This document shows, one piece after another, positions 49,281 to 59,696 of a DNA stretch of 64,000 nt. The notes beneath the pieces were generated by a model. That model worked only from the letters and a program-made list of their open reading frames with translations. It made no database searches and was not told the DNA's origin. The stretch comes from an uncultured Lentisphaerota bacterium (GTDB lineage: Bacteria; Verrucomicrobiota; Lentisphaeria; Oligosphaerales; CAITYL01), in contig CAIXRA010000006.1 in the NCBI GenBank assembly GCA_903921725.1, positions 115,588 through 179,587 of the forward strand. Direction: 5' to 3'. Position numbers and translations under genes: made by a program. Each line of letters starts with the position of its first letter. The first letter of the stretch is position 1.

Positions 49281-52214
49281 CTACTCCGCCGCCGCGGGCA
49301 TCCGTTCCTCCGCGGCTTCCTCCACCGTGACCTCAACCTCGTCACCATCCGCATCTTCGACCATGACGGTGACTTCGTCGCTGACGCTGATGGTGGTGTT
49401 TCCGGCAACGGAGGGGTCGAGCTGCGGGATGAGCTTCACCGGATAGGCGGAGCTGATGGAGGCGTGGAGTCCGCCGTCCTCCTTGCGGTGCCAGTTGACC
49501 GAAATCACGCCGTGCTGGGTGGGGATCTCAGCCTTGACCCGGTCCACCCCATGCAGGAGCGGGTTGAAGATGACGGAGGCGAAGCCGGGCGTGGCCGGGC
49601 GGATACCCGCGACCTCCAGCATCAGGAAGCTGTTCGGGTAGACGCCGTAGCCGTGGCAGAGGCTGCCCTGCCGGGGCAGGCCGGCGGGGCCTTGCGGATT
49701 GAAGAACTCCCACCAGTTCACGGCGCCGTTCTTGAGCATGCCGCCCCAGTAGTGGCGGATGACGTCCAGCGCCCAGGCGCGGTGGCCGAGGGCGAGGGCG
49801 ACCTCCAGGATGAAGCTCTTGAAGTAGGCGTTCTCCGTCTCGTCCGTCTTGAAGCGGGCATACGGTGCCTCCTTCTTGAAAAGCTCGTCGAAGATCCGGC
49901 GGTACTCGTCGCCCTGGGCCAGACCGCCGTAGAGCGCCAGGACATTGGTCTGCCAGCTGTGGGAGGTGGAGCGGACGCCGCCGCGGCAGGAGTCGGCGAA
50001 CATGCCGCTGACGGGGTCGAACGCCACGGCTCGCACGTCGTCCACGACCTCCGCGGCGCGCTCGCGCCAGTCCGCGGCCTTCTCGCCGTCCCCGACCTGC
50101 TCCGCAAGCCAGGCGGCGCTCTGGAGGGCGCGGCAGTAGAGGGCGTTGAGGCCGGTGACCATGCCGTTGCGGTCAATATTGCGGCCGTGGTCGAGGAAAC
50201 AGGGGGCGCCGAAGCGCTTGTCCAGATCCTGAAGCAAGCCGGTCGCGGGATCGGCGGCGCAGTCGAACCAGGTCATCAGCCGGCCCAGGGCCGGGAAAAG
50301 CCTTTTCAGCAGCTCCATGTCGCCGGTGTACATGTAATGGCGGAGGAGCCAGACCGGCCACAGCAGGGCGTAGTCGGGGATGTTCACGTAGTTGTCGCTG
50401 GGGCAGACGGCGGGCATCTCGCCGGTCTCGATCTGCGCCGAGGCGAATTCCTGAAGCGCGCGGGCGCTGGCGGAGAAGTCGCCGTAGACCTTGTAGGACG
50501 CAAGCGACTGGAGCATGGCGTCGGGGATATACTGCGCGGTCTCCTTGGACGGTGAGTCCATGAAGACGTCCTGCATGGTGACGTCGAGCGTGCGCCGGCC
50601 GACCTGCCAGATGCTGTTCAGAAGATCGTCGGAGCACTCGAAGAAGCCGATGGAGGAGGTGCGGCTGCGGTGGCAAAGGGTGACCTCCCGCAGGGTGACG
50701 ACCCCCGCCGCCTTGCGCACGGCGACCATGAGGTAGCGGAAGCCGCGCGGCCAGCAGCCCTGCCACTCCATGCGCCCGCCGGCGCCGAGGCTCAGCGAGT
50801 CCACGTTCTGGCGGCCGTCGGGATAAAGTTCGACGCGCCCATCCTCCAGCCGCTCGCCAAAGATGAAATCCACCTCCGCCAAGTCCGGTCCCTCGATCGC
50901 CGCCGCAGGCACGCCATAGCCGACCTGGGCCCAGTCGAAGACCACATACTCGCCCTCGCGCAGCTTCAGCTCCGCAGGGGGTTCCCGGCGGTCCTGGAGC
51001 CCGGCGTCGGGGACGAATTCATAGCTGAGGAGATGAACCGCCTCGTCCACCGGCGGCATCAGTGTGGGATGGTAGGAAAGGCAGTCCACACCCTCGAGGC
51101 TCAGCGCGGGGGTGATGCTGGCCAGCGGGGCGCGCAGCGGCCCGCCGAGGTTCCAGCCGGGAAGCGCATGCACGTCGGGCTGCCGCAGGAACTGGAGCTC
51201 GTTGGCGTTGAGGTCGGGGAAGAGAAAGGTGAATCCGGGCGCGCCGACGTCCATGAGCTGGCAGAGCACGAGGCGGTTCCAGCCTTTGCGCACATGGAAC
51301 TCGCCGCACGGATCCACCGTCTCGCCCTGGCGGCAGCAGAGGGTACCGGCCAGATCAAGATCCACGCCCGGGGGGAGCGTCAGCACGCCCTGCTCCTTGG
51401 CGATTGCGCTGTTGAAGATGCAGCGGTAGGGGTTGTCCGAATAGAGGGTGAACGCCAGCGCGCCCTCGCTCTCGGAGAAAAAGAAGGTCTCGGCGGCGTA
51501 GACGCCGGCGCCGTGCCCGTCAAAGACGGAGTCGAAGGAGACATGGGTCTCCTCCAGGGCGCGGGCGAAGGTACCCTTCCCCGCCACCGCGGCGGGCGGC
51601 TGCCAGGCCAGGATCAGGTCGTCGCCGCCCAGCAACGCCAAGTCGGCGGCCGGATTGCGGACGGGCTGGTGCCAGTCCACCAAGCGCCAGTTGTTCGCGT
51701 TGAAGCCGCGTTCCCGCCAGCCGTGGGGGTATTTGTGGCCGTCAATCCGTTCCGCGAAACCGCCCGCCACGGAGCGGCGGGGGCGGCCGGGCGCGTAGCA
51801 GTCGGCCGGAGCCATCTGCCATGTCGAATTGCTCCAGCAGGTCGGAGCGCCGCCGCAGTCGAGCTGCACGAGAAGGCCGCCCTGCTGCCGTTTGCCGGCG
51901 AAACGGTTGCAGCGCGTGTTGTGCGCCAGCACCGCAATCACGTTCGTGCCGGCCTCCAGCAGGTAGCCGATGTCGTGGCGGCACACATAGGAAACCCCCG
52001 TCAGCGGATGCGGCGGCGGGCCGAACGCGACATGCCGCCCGTTGACATAGAGATGGAACAGGCTCCTCGCCGAAATCCAGATCTCCGCGGAGGACGGCGC
52101 CGCGTCCAGCGTCACCTCTTTGCGGAAGAACAGATACGCCTCCGGTTTTTCACCGGCACCCGATCGCCAGATCCACTCCGCCCGAAAATCCTGAGGAAGC
52201 TGCTGGATTCTCAT
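49281..52214 (-). CDS. Alpha-L-rhamnosidase-like (GH78) protein
   Basis: Bac_rhamnosid pattern: QDVFMDSPSKETAQYIPDAMLQ...NYVNIPDYALLWPVWLLRHYMYTGD. Confidence 0.85.
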   Translation of the reverse strand: MRIQQLPQDFRAEWIWRSGAGEKPEAYLFFRKEVTLDAAPSSAEIWISARSLFHLYVNGRHVAFGPPPHPLTGVSYVCRHDIGYLLEAGTNVIAVLAHNTRCNRFAGKRQQGGLLVQLDCGGAPTCWSNSTWQMAPADCYAPGRPRRSVAGGFAERIDGHKYPHGWRERGFNANNWRLVDWHQPVRNPAADLALLGGDDLILAWQPPAAVAGKGTFARALEETHVSFDSVFDGHGAGVYAAETFFFSESEGALAFTLYSDNPYRCIFNSAIAKEQGVLTLPPGVDLDLAGTLCCRQGETVDPCGEFHVRKGWNRLVLCQLMDVGAPGFTFLFPDLNANELQFLRQPDVHALPGWNLGGPLRAPLASITPALSLEGVDCLSYHPTLMPPVDEAVHLLSYEFVPDAGLQDRREPPAELKLREGEYVVFDWAQVGYGVPAAAIEGPDLAEVDFIFGERLEDGRVELYPDGRQNVDSLSLGAGGRMEWQGCWPRGFRYLMVAVRKAAGVVTLREVTLCHRSRTSSIGFFECSDDLLNSIWQVGRRTLDVTMQDVFMDSPSKETAQYIPDAMLQSLASYKVYGDFSASARALQEFASAQIETGEMPAVCPSDNYVNIPDYALLWPVWLLRHYMYTGDMELLKRLFPALGRLMTWFDCAADPATGLLQDLDKRFGAPCFLDHGRNIDRNGMVTGLNALYCRALQSAAWLAEQVGDGEKAADWRERAAEVVDDVRAVAFDPVSGMFADSCRGGVRSTSHSWQTNVLALYGGLAQGDEYRRIFDELFKKEAPYARFKTDETENAYFKSFILEVALALGHRAWALDVIRHYWGGMLKNGAVNWWEFFNPQGPAGLPRQGSLCHGYGVYPNSFLMLEVAGIRPATPGFASVIFNPLLHGVDRVKAEIPTQHGVISVNWHRKEDGGLHASISSAYPVKLIPQLDPSVAGNTTISVSDEVTVMVEDADGDEVEVTVEEAAEERMPAAAE

Positions 52215-52415
52215 AAGCCTGACTCCGGTTCAAAACCCCGTGCCCCGCCATTGCCCTCGACCGCGTTCCGCCGGCAGCTGCCGGTCGGACCTGACCGCCG
52301 CCTTCACCGCAAAAGTACATGCGGATAGCCACTTTTGCGAGCACGAACCCGTCTTTTTTTTGAATTTTTTTTGCATTTGGACCATATTGCGCGCCGTCAA
52401 GATAAGTCTGGAGTC

Positions 52416-52665
52416 ATGATGTTTCTTCGCCTGTACGAACGCCTTCTGAAATACTACGGCCCACAGGGCTGGTGGCCGCTTGTGACGCATGCCGGGAGCA
52501 ACCCGACCAAGACCGGCGCCATCCGCGGCTAGCATCCGGGGGACTACAGTTTCCCGCACACCGCGGCGGAGCGCTGTCGCCCGACGCCCTTCTCGTCGAG
52601 CACGGCAAGCGCCATTACTCCGGACGCCATCCGCCGCCGGACCCGCTTCTGGACGGGAGCGCGGG
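52416..52665 (+). pseudogene. Decayed endonuclease III-like (HhH-GPD) gene: N-terminal fragment, nonsense codon, internal deletion, C-terminal fragment
   Basis: MMFLRLYERLLKYYGPQGWWPLVTHAGSNPTKTGAIRG*HPGDYSFPHTAAER then, in another frame, SPDALLVEHGKRHYSGRHPPPDPLLDG. Confidence 0.65.
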
Positions 52666-52681
52666 CGTAATCGGAATGTGT

Positions 52682-52822
52682 TTCCCGCAGAGGCGCGGAG
52701 GCGCAGAGAACGCTTTGACCACAAAATTTCACAAAATGGGCGCAAAAATAGGTTGGAGCGGTTCGTTTGTAGTTCCGCCTTCAGGCGGCCGCAGGACGGG
52801 AGCGTGGGCGTCCCGCCCGCTT
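52682..52822 (-). repeat. Composite intergenic repeat island (modules A, D, C inverted, B)
   Basis: A- 52682-52708; D- 52714-52750; C+ 52765-52788; B- 52796-52820. Confidence 0.85.
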
Positions 52823-52989
52823 CCGACGGGCATCCTGCCCGGCGGCATCAGTACCGCGGCGCTTCGGCCAGCTGGCTGAAGCGCGAAACGGCAAACGCAT
52901 GACGGTTCAAGCACCTTCCCGCGCGGCACCGGCGCGCCCGGGGAGCGCCCCGGGAATGGGCGATGGACCGGGATTTCAGGCACGCCGGC

Positions 52990-53526
52990 TTACTTCAGCA
53001 TGCCGCTCTTGCGGGCGTGCTCGAAGAGGCCGCCGTTGTCAATCACGTCCTTGGCGGCGCCGATTGGGCGGACCTGGAAGCTCTTGCCGCTGGCGGTCAG
53101 CGTCAGGGTGCCAGCCCCCATGTCGAGCACGGCCTCGTCGCCGGTTTTGGCCTCGTCGCAGATCCGGCGGTCGGACTCCACCGGGTACAGCGCACCGGTG
53201 GCGATGCAGTTGCGGAAGAAAATGCGGGCGTACGATTCGGCGACGACCGCCTTAGCACCGGCGGCGCCGATGCTGATGGGGGCGTGCTCGCGGCTGGAGC
53301 CGCAGCCGAAATTGCGTCCGCCGACGATGATGGTGTACGGTGTCTTCATCGCGCCTTCCGGCACGAAGCGGCCGAGCGCGTCCGGAAGCCCGCTCAGCGC
53401 ATGGCTGCCGAGCTGTTCCAGCTCCGACGGGTTGGTCGGGACTAGGTTCAGGTAGTGCGCCGGAATAATCTGGTCCGTGTCAATGTTGTCGCCCACCACG
53501 AAAATCTTGCCGGTGATGACGTTCAT
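52990..53526 (-). CDS. leuD: 3-isopropylmalate dehydratase small subunit
   Basis: GDNIDTDQIIPAHYLN; GGRNFGCGSSREHAPISIGAAG. Confidence 0.95.
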   Translation of the reverse strand: MNVITGKIFVVGDNIDTDQIIPAHYLNLVPTNPSELEQLGSHALSGLPDALGRFVPEGAMKTPYTIIVGGRNFGCGSSREHAPISIGAAGAKAVVAESYARIFFRNCIATGALYPVESDRRICDEAKTGDEAVLDMGAGTLTLTASGKSFQVRPIGAAKDVIDNGGLFEHARKSGMLK

Positions 53527-53592
53527 GCGTTGCTTCCCCTTGTCGTGTCCGCCGCCTTCCGCGGCCGGAACGGATGCGCCGCAGGACGCTTA

Positions 53593-54870
53593 CTATAATC
53601 CAGAAGTTTCCGGTTGTCCGGGCTTCCCCCCGCACTCCCGACCTTCCAGCGTGGCGATCCGTTCCAGGATGGCCGGATGCGAATGGTGCCAGGCGCTGTA
53701 GAGCGGAAGCGGCGTGAGGTTCTCCAGGTTCTTCTCCGCAAGGCGCAGCAGCGCGGAGGACATCGGCGCGGCGCCACCGGCGGCCGCCGCCGCAAAAGCG
53801 TCGGCCTGGAACTCGAACCGACGCTGGAGCGCGTGCAGGCACGGCCCGAGCCAGAACAGGAACGGCCCGGCGACCAGCGCGAACACGGCCAACCCGACCG
53901 CCGGCTGGCCCGCCGGCACATGGAACACCGCGCGGAACGCCTCCCATTCCAACGCGCGGCTCATGCCGAACATCACGCCGGACACCAGCACGGACATGAG
54001 CAGCAGGAGCTTCTGGATGTGCCCGCAGCGGTAATGCCCGATCTCGTGGGCGAGAACGGCGCGGAGCTCCTCCACCGTAAGCTGGCGGACCAGCGTGTCG
54101 TAGAGCACCAGGCGGCGGTTGCGTCCGAACCCGGTGAAATAGGCGTTGGAGTGCCCCGAACGCCGGGAGCCGTCCATGACGGCCACGGCCTTCACCGGAA
54201 AGCGGCAGCGCACGGCCAGCTCCTCCAGCGCCGTCTTCAGCGCCCCCTCCTCCAGCGGCTCGAATTTGTTGAACAGCGGCGCGATGAAGCGCGGGTAGAG
54301 GAAGAGCACCAGAAGCTGGAAGCCGATGAACAGCGCCGACGCCGGCAGCCACCACTCGCGGCCGGACGCCAGGAGCAGCCACAGCGCGGCAAACGCAAGC
54401 GGCAGGCAGAGCAGCGCCTTCACCAGCCAGCCCTTGAGAAGATCCGCAACGAAGGTGCCGGGCGTGGTGCGGTTGAAGCCAAACGCCGCCTCCAGGCGGA
54501 ACGTCTCATACCACTCCACCGGGACGCGGAGCAGATCCCAGGCAAAGAAGAAAAGCGCCAGCGTCAGCACACCGCCAAGCAGCGGCCGGTCAACGGCGAG
54601 CGTTCCGGCCAGGGCGCCGAACCATTCCGGTACGCCGCCAACCACGCAGGCAAGGGTCAGCGCCAGAAAAAAGCCCGACTCCGCGTGCGACAGGCGGTTC
54701 CGCGCACGCAGGTACTCCAGGACCCGCGGGTCGGAGGGCGGCGCGCCGCTGGCGGCCGGCTCCGCCTGTTTCCGGGCCGAATGCCGCTCATTCCACACAT
54801 CCAGCAGCCACTCCCACGCAAACACAGCGAGGGCCAGCCCCGCATAGATCCAGACCAATGCCGAAACCAT
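53593..54870 (-). CDS. M48 family metallopeptidase (Ste24/CAAX endopeptidase-like)
   Basis: AVLAHEIGHYRCGHI; GHSNAYFTGFGRNRRLVLYDTL; EFQADAFAA. Confidence 0.92.
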   Translation of the reverse strand: MVSALVWIYAGLALAVFAWEWLLDVWNERHSARKQAEPAASGAPPSDPRVLEYLRARNRLSHAESGFFLALTLACVVGGVPEWFGALAGTLAVDRPLLGGVLTLALFFFAWDLLRVPVEWYETFRLEAAFGFNRTTPGTFVADLLKGWLVKALLCLPLAFAALWLLLASGREWWLPASALFIGFQLLVLFLYPRFIAPLFNKFEPLEEGALKTALEELAVRCRFPVKAVAVMDGSRRSGHSNAYFTGFGRNRRLVLYDTLVRQLTVEELRAVLAHEIGHYRCGHIQKLLLLMSVLVSGVMFGMSRALEWEAFRAVFHVPAGQPAVGLAVFALVAGPFLFWLGPCLHALQRRFEFQADAFAAAAAGGAAPMSSALLRLAEKNLENLTPLPLYSAWHHSHPAILERIATLEGRECGGKPGQPETSGL

Positions 54871-55159
54871 CTCGACTCCCTCCTCCAAAATCAACACCTG
54901 CGCCCGAAACAGCCCTGCAAAGATAGTTCCGGAACACTCCCTTTCCAGCAGGAGGAAAACGGAGGGGACGGCGGCGCGCCGCCGAAATCAAGGGGATCCG
55001 CAGGCCGCCGCCCGTTGCGCCCTCCGCCTCCGGCACTATATTTGGCATTTAAACAATCATTTAACACGGGGATGCCGGCGCGCGCCGGCCGCACCATGTT
55101 TGATTTGCGGGGTGCGGGGCCGTAGTGTACCTCGTCCACCACAACGGAAGACGCCAAAG

Positions 55160-56320
55160 ATGCTGAAACACGACTCTTGGATGCCGGCGGCAAAAACCGC
55201 CATTGCGGCCGTGCTTGCGGGGCTGTGCCTGCTTGCGGCGGACGGCTGCGGGAAGAAAACGGACAAGGCCGCCGGCCCCAAACCGCCGGTACCGGTGCGC
55301 ACCGCGCTTGTGCGGAAGACTGCCATGCCGGTCGAGTTCCGCACGTTCGGAATCATCGGGGCGCACGCATCCATGGACGTGAAGTCGCAGGTCGGCGGCC
55401 TCCTCGTCGAGGAATGCGTCAAGCCGGGCCAGGCCGTTTCCGCCGGCGATGTGCTGTTCCGCATCGACCGCCGCCCGTTCGAGGCCACCCTCCGGCAGGC
55501 GCAGGCGACACTGGATCGCGACCGCGTCCAAGCAAATGAGGCGGAGCGCAAGGCGAAGATCGCCGGCGAGCTGTTCAAGGCCGGCGTCGGGCCGGAGGAG
55601 GATTTCAAGGACGCGGTGGCAACGGCGGCCGCGCTCCAGGCGCAGGCCGGCGTCTCTGCGGCCGCTGTGGAGCAGGCGAAGCTGAACCTGGAATACTGCG
55701 AGATGCACACGCCGTTCGCCGGGCATGTCGGCGACATCCTCATCCGCCGCGGCAGCGTGGTGAAGGCGAACGACCTGCCGATCACCACCGTGGTCCAGAC
55801 AAGGCCGATTTTCGTCCTGTTCGCGCTGCCGCAGACGCGCCTGCCGGAACTGCGGGCGGAGATGGCCGCCCATCCGGTCACCGTCACCGCCACGCTGCGC
55901 GGGGCCGACACTCCGGCCGGCACGGGTGCGGTGGCGTTCGTGGACAACGGGGTGGACGCCGCCAGCGGCACGATCCGGGTCAAGGCCGAATTCCCGAATG
56001 AAAACGAGGGGCTGTGGCCGGGGCAGTATGTGGACGTCGCGGTCGCGTTCCGCGACGAACCGGATGCCATCGTCGTCCCCGGCGCCGCGGTGCAGAACGG
56101 CCAACGGGGAAGCTATGTGTTCGTAATCCGCAAGAACGACACCGTCGAACTCCGCCAGGTCACGGTCGCACGCCCCGCCGGAACGCTGGCGGTAATCGGG
56201 AGCGGCCTGCAGCCTGGCGAACGCGTCGTGACCGAAGGGCATATCCGGCTCGTCCCCGGCGCGACGGTGAAGGAGCTTGAGGCCGCGCCGAAGAAACAGG
56301 AAGCTCCGGCGGCCAAATGA
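55160..56320 (+). CDS. RND efflux periplasmic adaptor subunit (HlyD/MFP)
   Basis: VGGLLVEECVKPGQAVSAGDVLFRIDRRPFEATLRQAQATL; lipoyl/beta-barrel organisation. Confidence 0.92.
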   Translation: MLKHDSWMPAAKTAIAAVLAGLCLLAADGCGKKTDKAAGPKPPVPVRTALVRKTAMPVEFRTFGIIGAHASMDVKSQVGGLLVEECVKPGQAVSAGDVLFRIDRRPFEATLRQAQATLDRDRVQANEAERKAKIAGELFKAGVGPEEDFKDAVATAAALQAQAGVSAAAVEQAKLNLEYCEMHTPFAGHVGDILIRRGSVVKANDLPITTVVQTRPIFVLFALPQTRLPELRAEMAAHPVTVTATLRGADTPAGTGAVAFVDNGVDAASGTIRVKAEFPNENEGLWPGQYVDVAVAFRDEPDAIVVPGAAVQNGQRGSYVFVIRKNDTVELRQVTVARPAGTLAVIGSGLQPGERVVTEGHIRLVPGATVKELEAAPKKQEAPAAK

Positions 56321-56412
56321 TGGACGGCGGAGACGACCGCTGCCGTTGCCTGTGTCCATAATGTCCATTTCGTTCATCGTGTCCACCGCCACCCCTCACT
56401 CAAAAGCCTCCC

Positions 56413-59400
56413 ATGAACATCTGCTCCATCTTCATCCTGCGGCCGGTGATGACCACGCTGGTCACGCTGGCGATCCTGCTGTTCGGCCTGCTGGCGTACC
56501 CGAAGCTGCCGGTCAGCGACATCCCGAATGTCGACCAGCCGACGATCCAAGTCACGGCCACCCTGCCCGGCGCCAGCCCTGAAACGATGGCCTCCGCCGT
56601 GGCGACGCCGCTGGAGAAACAGTTCTCGACCATCGCCGGCATCGATTCGATGTCCTCCACCAGCCAGCTCGGCAGCACCAGCATCACGCTGCAGTTCAGC
56701 TTGGAGCGGGACATCGACGCGGCCGCGCAGGACGTGCAGGCGGCGATCTCGCAGGCGTTGCGCCTGCTACCCCCCGACATGCCCAGCCCGCCGAGCTACA
56801 TCAAGGTCAATCCCGCGCTCGACCCGATCCTCTATCTCGCGCTGACCAGCCCGACGCTGCCGCTCTCCAAACTCGACGACTTCGGGCAGAACCTGATCGG
56901 CCAGCGCATCTCCATGGTCAGCGGCGTCGCCCAGGTCCAGGTCTTCGGCTCGCAGAAGTACGCCGTGCGCGTCTCGGTAGATCCGGCGGCGCTGGCGGCG
57001 CGCGGCATCGGCATCGACGAGGTGCAGGCGGTGATCCAGGCGGCGAACGTCAATCTTCCCTCCGGCACGCTGGACGGCACGCACCACGCCTGGACGATCC
57101 AGGCCGAAGGCCAGCTCCTGCGCGCGGAGGCGTACCGCCCCCTCATCATCGCCCAGCGCCCCGGCGGCCCGGTCCGTTTGGAGGATGTGGCGGAGGTGAC
57201 CGACAGCGTGGAGAACGACAAGGTCGCCTCCTGGTACTGCACGCAAAAGGACGGGCAGCGCCGCGCCATCGTGCTGGCCGTGCAGCGCCAGCCCGGAACC
57301 AACACCATCGAGGTCGCCAAGTCGGTCAAGGCGCTCTTCCCCCTCTTCCGCCAGCAGCTCCCCGCCTCGGTGGACATGGCCGTCATCTACGACCGCTCGC
57401 TGCCGATCGAGGAATCGTTCCGCGACGTGAAGTTCACCCTATGGCTGACGCTCTGCCTGGTCGTGCTCGTCATCTTCCTCTTCCTGCGCAACGTCCGCGC
57501 CACCGTCATCCCCAGCCTGACCCTGCCGCTCTCCATCGTCGGCACCTTCGCCGTCATGTACCTGCTCGACTACAGCCTGGACAACCTCTCGCTGATGGCG
57601 CTGACACTGGCGGTCGGCTTCGTGGTGGACGACGCGATTGTGATGCTGGAGAACATCTACCGCCATGCGGAGATGGGCAAGAGCGTCCGGCAGGCGGCGT
57701 TCGACGGCTCGAAGGAGATCGCGTTCACCATCCTCTCGATGACGCTCTCGCTGGTCGCGGTATTCATCCCCGTGCTCTTCATGGGCGGCGTGGTCGGGCG
57801 GCTGTTCCGCGAGTTCGCCGTCACCATCGGCGTCGCCGTGCTCGTCTCCGGCGTCATCTCGCTGGTGCTGACCCCCATGCTCTGCAGCCGCTTCCTCAAG
57901 CCGCACTCGCTCGGCAAAGTGGAGGAGGACGAAAAGAAGGCGGAGCACTCCAGCCTGCCGCACCTCTTCTACGGCGCCACGCTGCGCTGGACCATCCGCC
58001 ACAAGGGGATTTTCCTGCTCGGCTCCATCGGTGTCATGGGGCTGACCGTGTGGCTCTTCATGGTGATTCCCAAGGGATTCATCCCGAACGAGGACCAAGG
58101 GCGCCTCTCCGTCAGCACCGAGGCCGTGCAGGGAATTTCCTTCTCCGCCATCACCGCGCAGCAACTGGTCGTGGCCGACATCGCCCGGCAGAACCCGGAC
58201 GTCGAGGGGTTCATGTCGCGCGTCGGCGTCATCCGCGTCGGCATGGGCGGCAGCAATACCGGTGGCCTCTTCATGCGCCTGAAACCGCGTGCCGAACGCA
58301 AAAAGAACGCCGACGAGGTGATCCAGGATCTGCGCGCCGCCTTTGCCAAGGGCGTCCCCGGCATGCGCGTCGTCATCAGCGGCACGCAGCCGATCCAGAT
58401 CGGCGCCCGTTCAAGCAAGGCGCAATACCAGTACTCCCTCACCGGCGCCGACCAGGACGCCCTTTACGCCTACGCCACTCAGCTCACGGCGCTGATGGCG
58501 GCCACCCCGGAACTGCAGGACGTCTCCAGCGACCTCCAGATCGCCAACCCCGAAATCAACCTGGAAATCGACCGCGACCGCGCCGCCGCCCTCCAAGTCT
58601 CCACCGACCGCATCGAGAACGCCCTCTACAGCGCCTACGGCCCGCGCCAAATCTCCACCATCTACGCGCCGGAGGCCCAGTACAAGGTCGTCCTCAGCGT
58701 CCGGGCGGAAAACCAGACCGGCGCCGAGTGCCTCGACCAGCTCTACGTCCGCTCCGCCTCGGGCAGGCTGCTGCCATTGCGCGAACTGGTGCGGGCGAAA
58801 GAACAGGCCGGCCCCCTCTCCGTCAACCACACCGGCCAGTTCCCCTCCGTCACCGTCTCCTACAACCTCAAACCCGGCGTCGCCCTCGGCCAGGCCACGG
58901 ATGCCATCGCCGGGCTGATGCAGCGGGAACCGCCCCCCGCCGGCATCACCGGCAGCCCGCAGGGGACCGCGCAGGAGTTCAAACGCTCCTTCGCCAACAT
59001 GGGCATGCTCCTCCTGCTCACCGTCGTCATCATCTACATGGTGCTCGGCATCCTCTACGAAGATTTCATCCACCCGCTGACCATCCTCACCGCCCTGCCG
59101 TTCGCCGGCGCTGGCGCGCTGGCGACGCTCCTCTTCTTCAACGTCGAACTCTCCATGTACGCCTTCGTCGGCATCATCATGCTCGTTGGCATCGTCAAAA
59201 AGAACGGCATCATGATGATTGACTTCGCCATCGCCGCGCAGCGCGACCACAAGCTCGCGCCGGCGGAGGCAATCGTCTCCGCCTGCCTGGTCCGCTTCCG
59301 CCCGATCATGATGACGACCATGGCGGCGCTGATGGCCGGCCTGCCGATTGCGCTCGGCTTCGGCGCGGGCGCGGAGTCCCGGCGGCCGCTCGGTCTGGCC

Positions 59401-59538
59401 GTCGTCGGCGGCCTGATCTTCTCGCAGTTCCTGACGCTCTACATCACCCCCGTCTTCTACGTCTGGGTCGAGACCCTCCGCGGTCGCGGAAAGCCGCGTG
59501 GCGGGGATACCCCCAAAAAAGAGCTGGAAATCCAGTGA
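56413..59538 (+). CDS. RND efflux transporter permease (AcrB/MdtB-C family)
   Basis: FILRPVMTTLVTLAILLFGLLAYPKLPVSDIPNVDQPTIQV; full-length 1041 aa. Confidence 0.96.
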   Translation: MNICSIFILRPVMTTLVTLAILLFGLLAYPKLPVSDIPNVDQPTIQVTATLPGASPETMASAVATPLEKQFSTIAGIDSMSSTSQLGSTSITLQFSLERDIDAAAQDVQAAISQALRLLPPDMPSPPSYIKVNPALDPILYLALTSPTLPLSKLDDFGQNLIGQRISMVSGVAQVQVFGSQKYAVRVSVDPAALAARGIGIDEVQAVIQAANVNLPSGTLDGTHHAWTIQAEGQLLRAEAYRPLIIAQRPGGPVRLEDVAEVTDSVENDKVASWYCTQKDGQRRAIVLAVQRQPGTNTIEVAKSVKALFPLFRQQLPASVDMAVIYDRSLPIEESFRDVKFTLWLTLCLVVLVIFLFLRNVRATVIPSLTLPLSIVGTFAVMYLLDYSLDNLSLMALTLAVGFVVDDAIVMLENIYRHAEMGKSVRQAAFDGSKEIAFTILSMTLSLVAVFIPVLFMGGVVGRLFREFAVTIGVAVLVSGVISLVLTPMLCSRFLKPHSLGKVEEDEKKAEHSSLPHLFYGATLRWTIRHKGIFLLGSIGVMGLTVWLFMVIPKGFIPNEDQGRLSVSTEAVQGISFSAITAQQLVVADIARQNPDVEGFMSRVGVIRVGMGGSNTGGLFMRLKPRAERKKNADEVIQDLRAAFAKGVPGMRVVISGTQPIQIGARSSKAQYQYSLTGADQDALYAYATQLTALMAATPELQDVSSDLQIANPEINLEIDRDRAAALQVSTDRIENALYSAYGPRQISTIYAPEAQYKVVLSVRAENQTGAECLDQLYVRSASGRLLPLRELVRAKEQAGPLSVNHTGQFPSVTVSYNLKPGVALGQATDAIAGLMQREPPPAGITGSPQGTAQEFKRSFANMGMLLLLTVVIIYMVLGILYEDFIHPLTILTALPFAGAGALATLLFFNVELSMYAFVGIIMLVGIVKKNGIMMIDFAIAAQRDHKLAPAEAIVSACLVRFRPIMMTTMAALMAGLPIALGFGAGAESRRPLGLAVVGGLIFSQFLTLYITPVFYVWVETLRGRGKPRGGDTPKKELEIQ

Positions 59539-59696
59539 TTTTCATGGAACCATTCCGCCCTTGAACGCCTCTAATTGATGCGCCTGCCTTCCGGTCGAGC
59601 AGACGGGAACGGCGGGAAGGCGACGCGAATTGTTCAATCGTTTCAGGTGCGGGGAGTGCGCGGACTTCGTTTTTTCGCGGACGTTCGCTCCGGGCA

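Noticed and set aside
52990-53526. Expected leuC next to leuD
   Set aside because: No large isopropylmalate dehydratase subunit is visible next to leuD; leuC is presumably elsewhere.
53614-55125. 503-aa plus-strand ORF opposite the M48 peptidase
   Set aside because: Arg/Glu/Gln-rich shadow ORF of a high-GC gene; no motifs.
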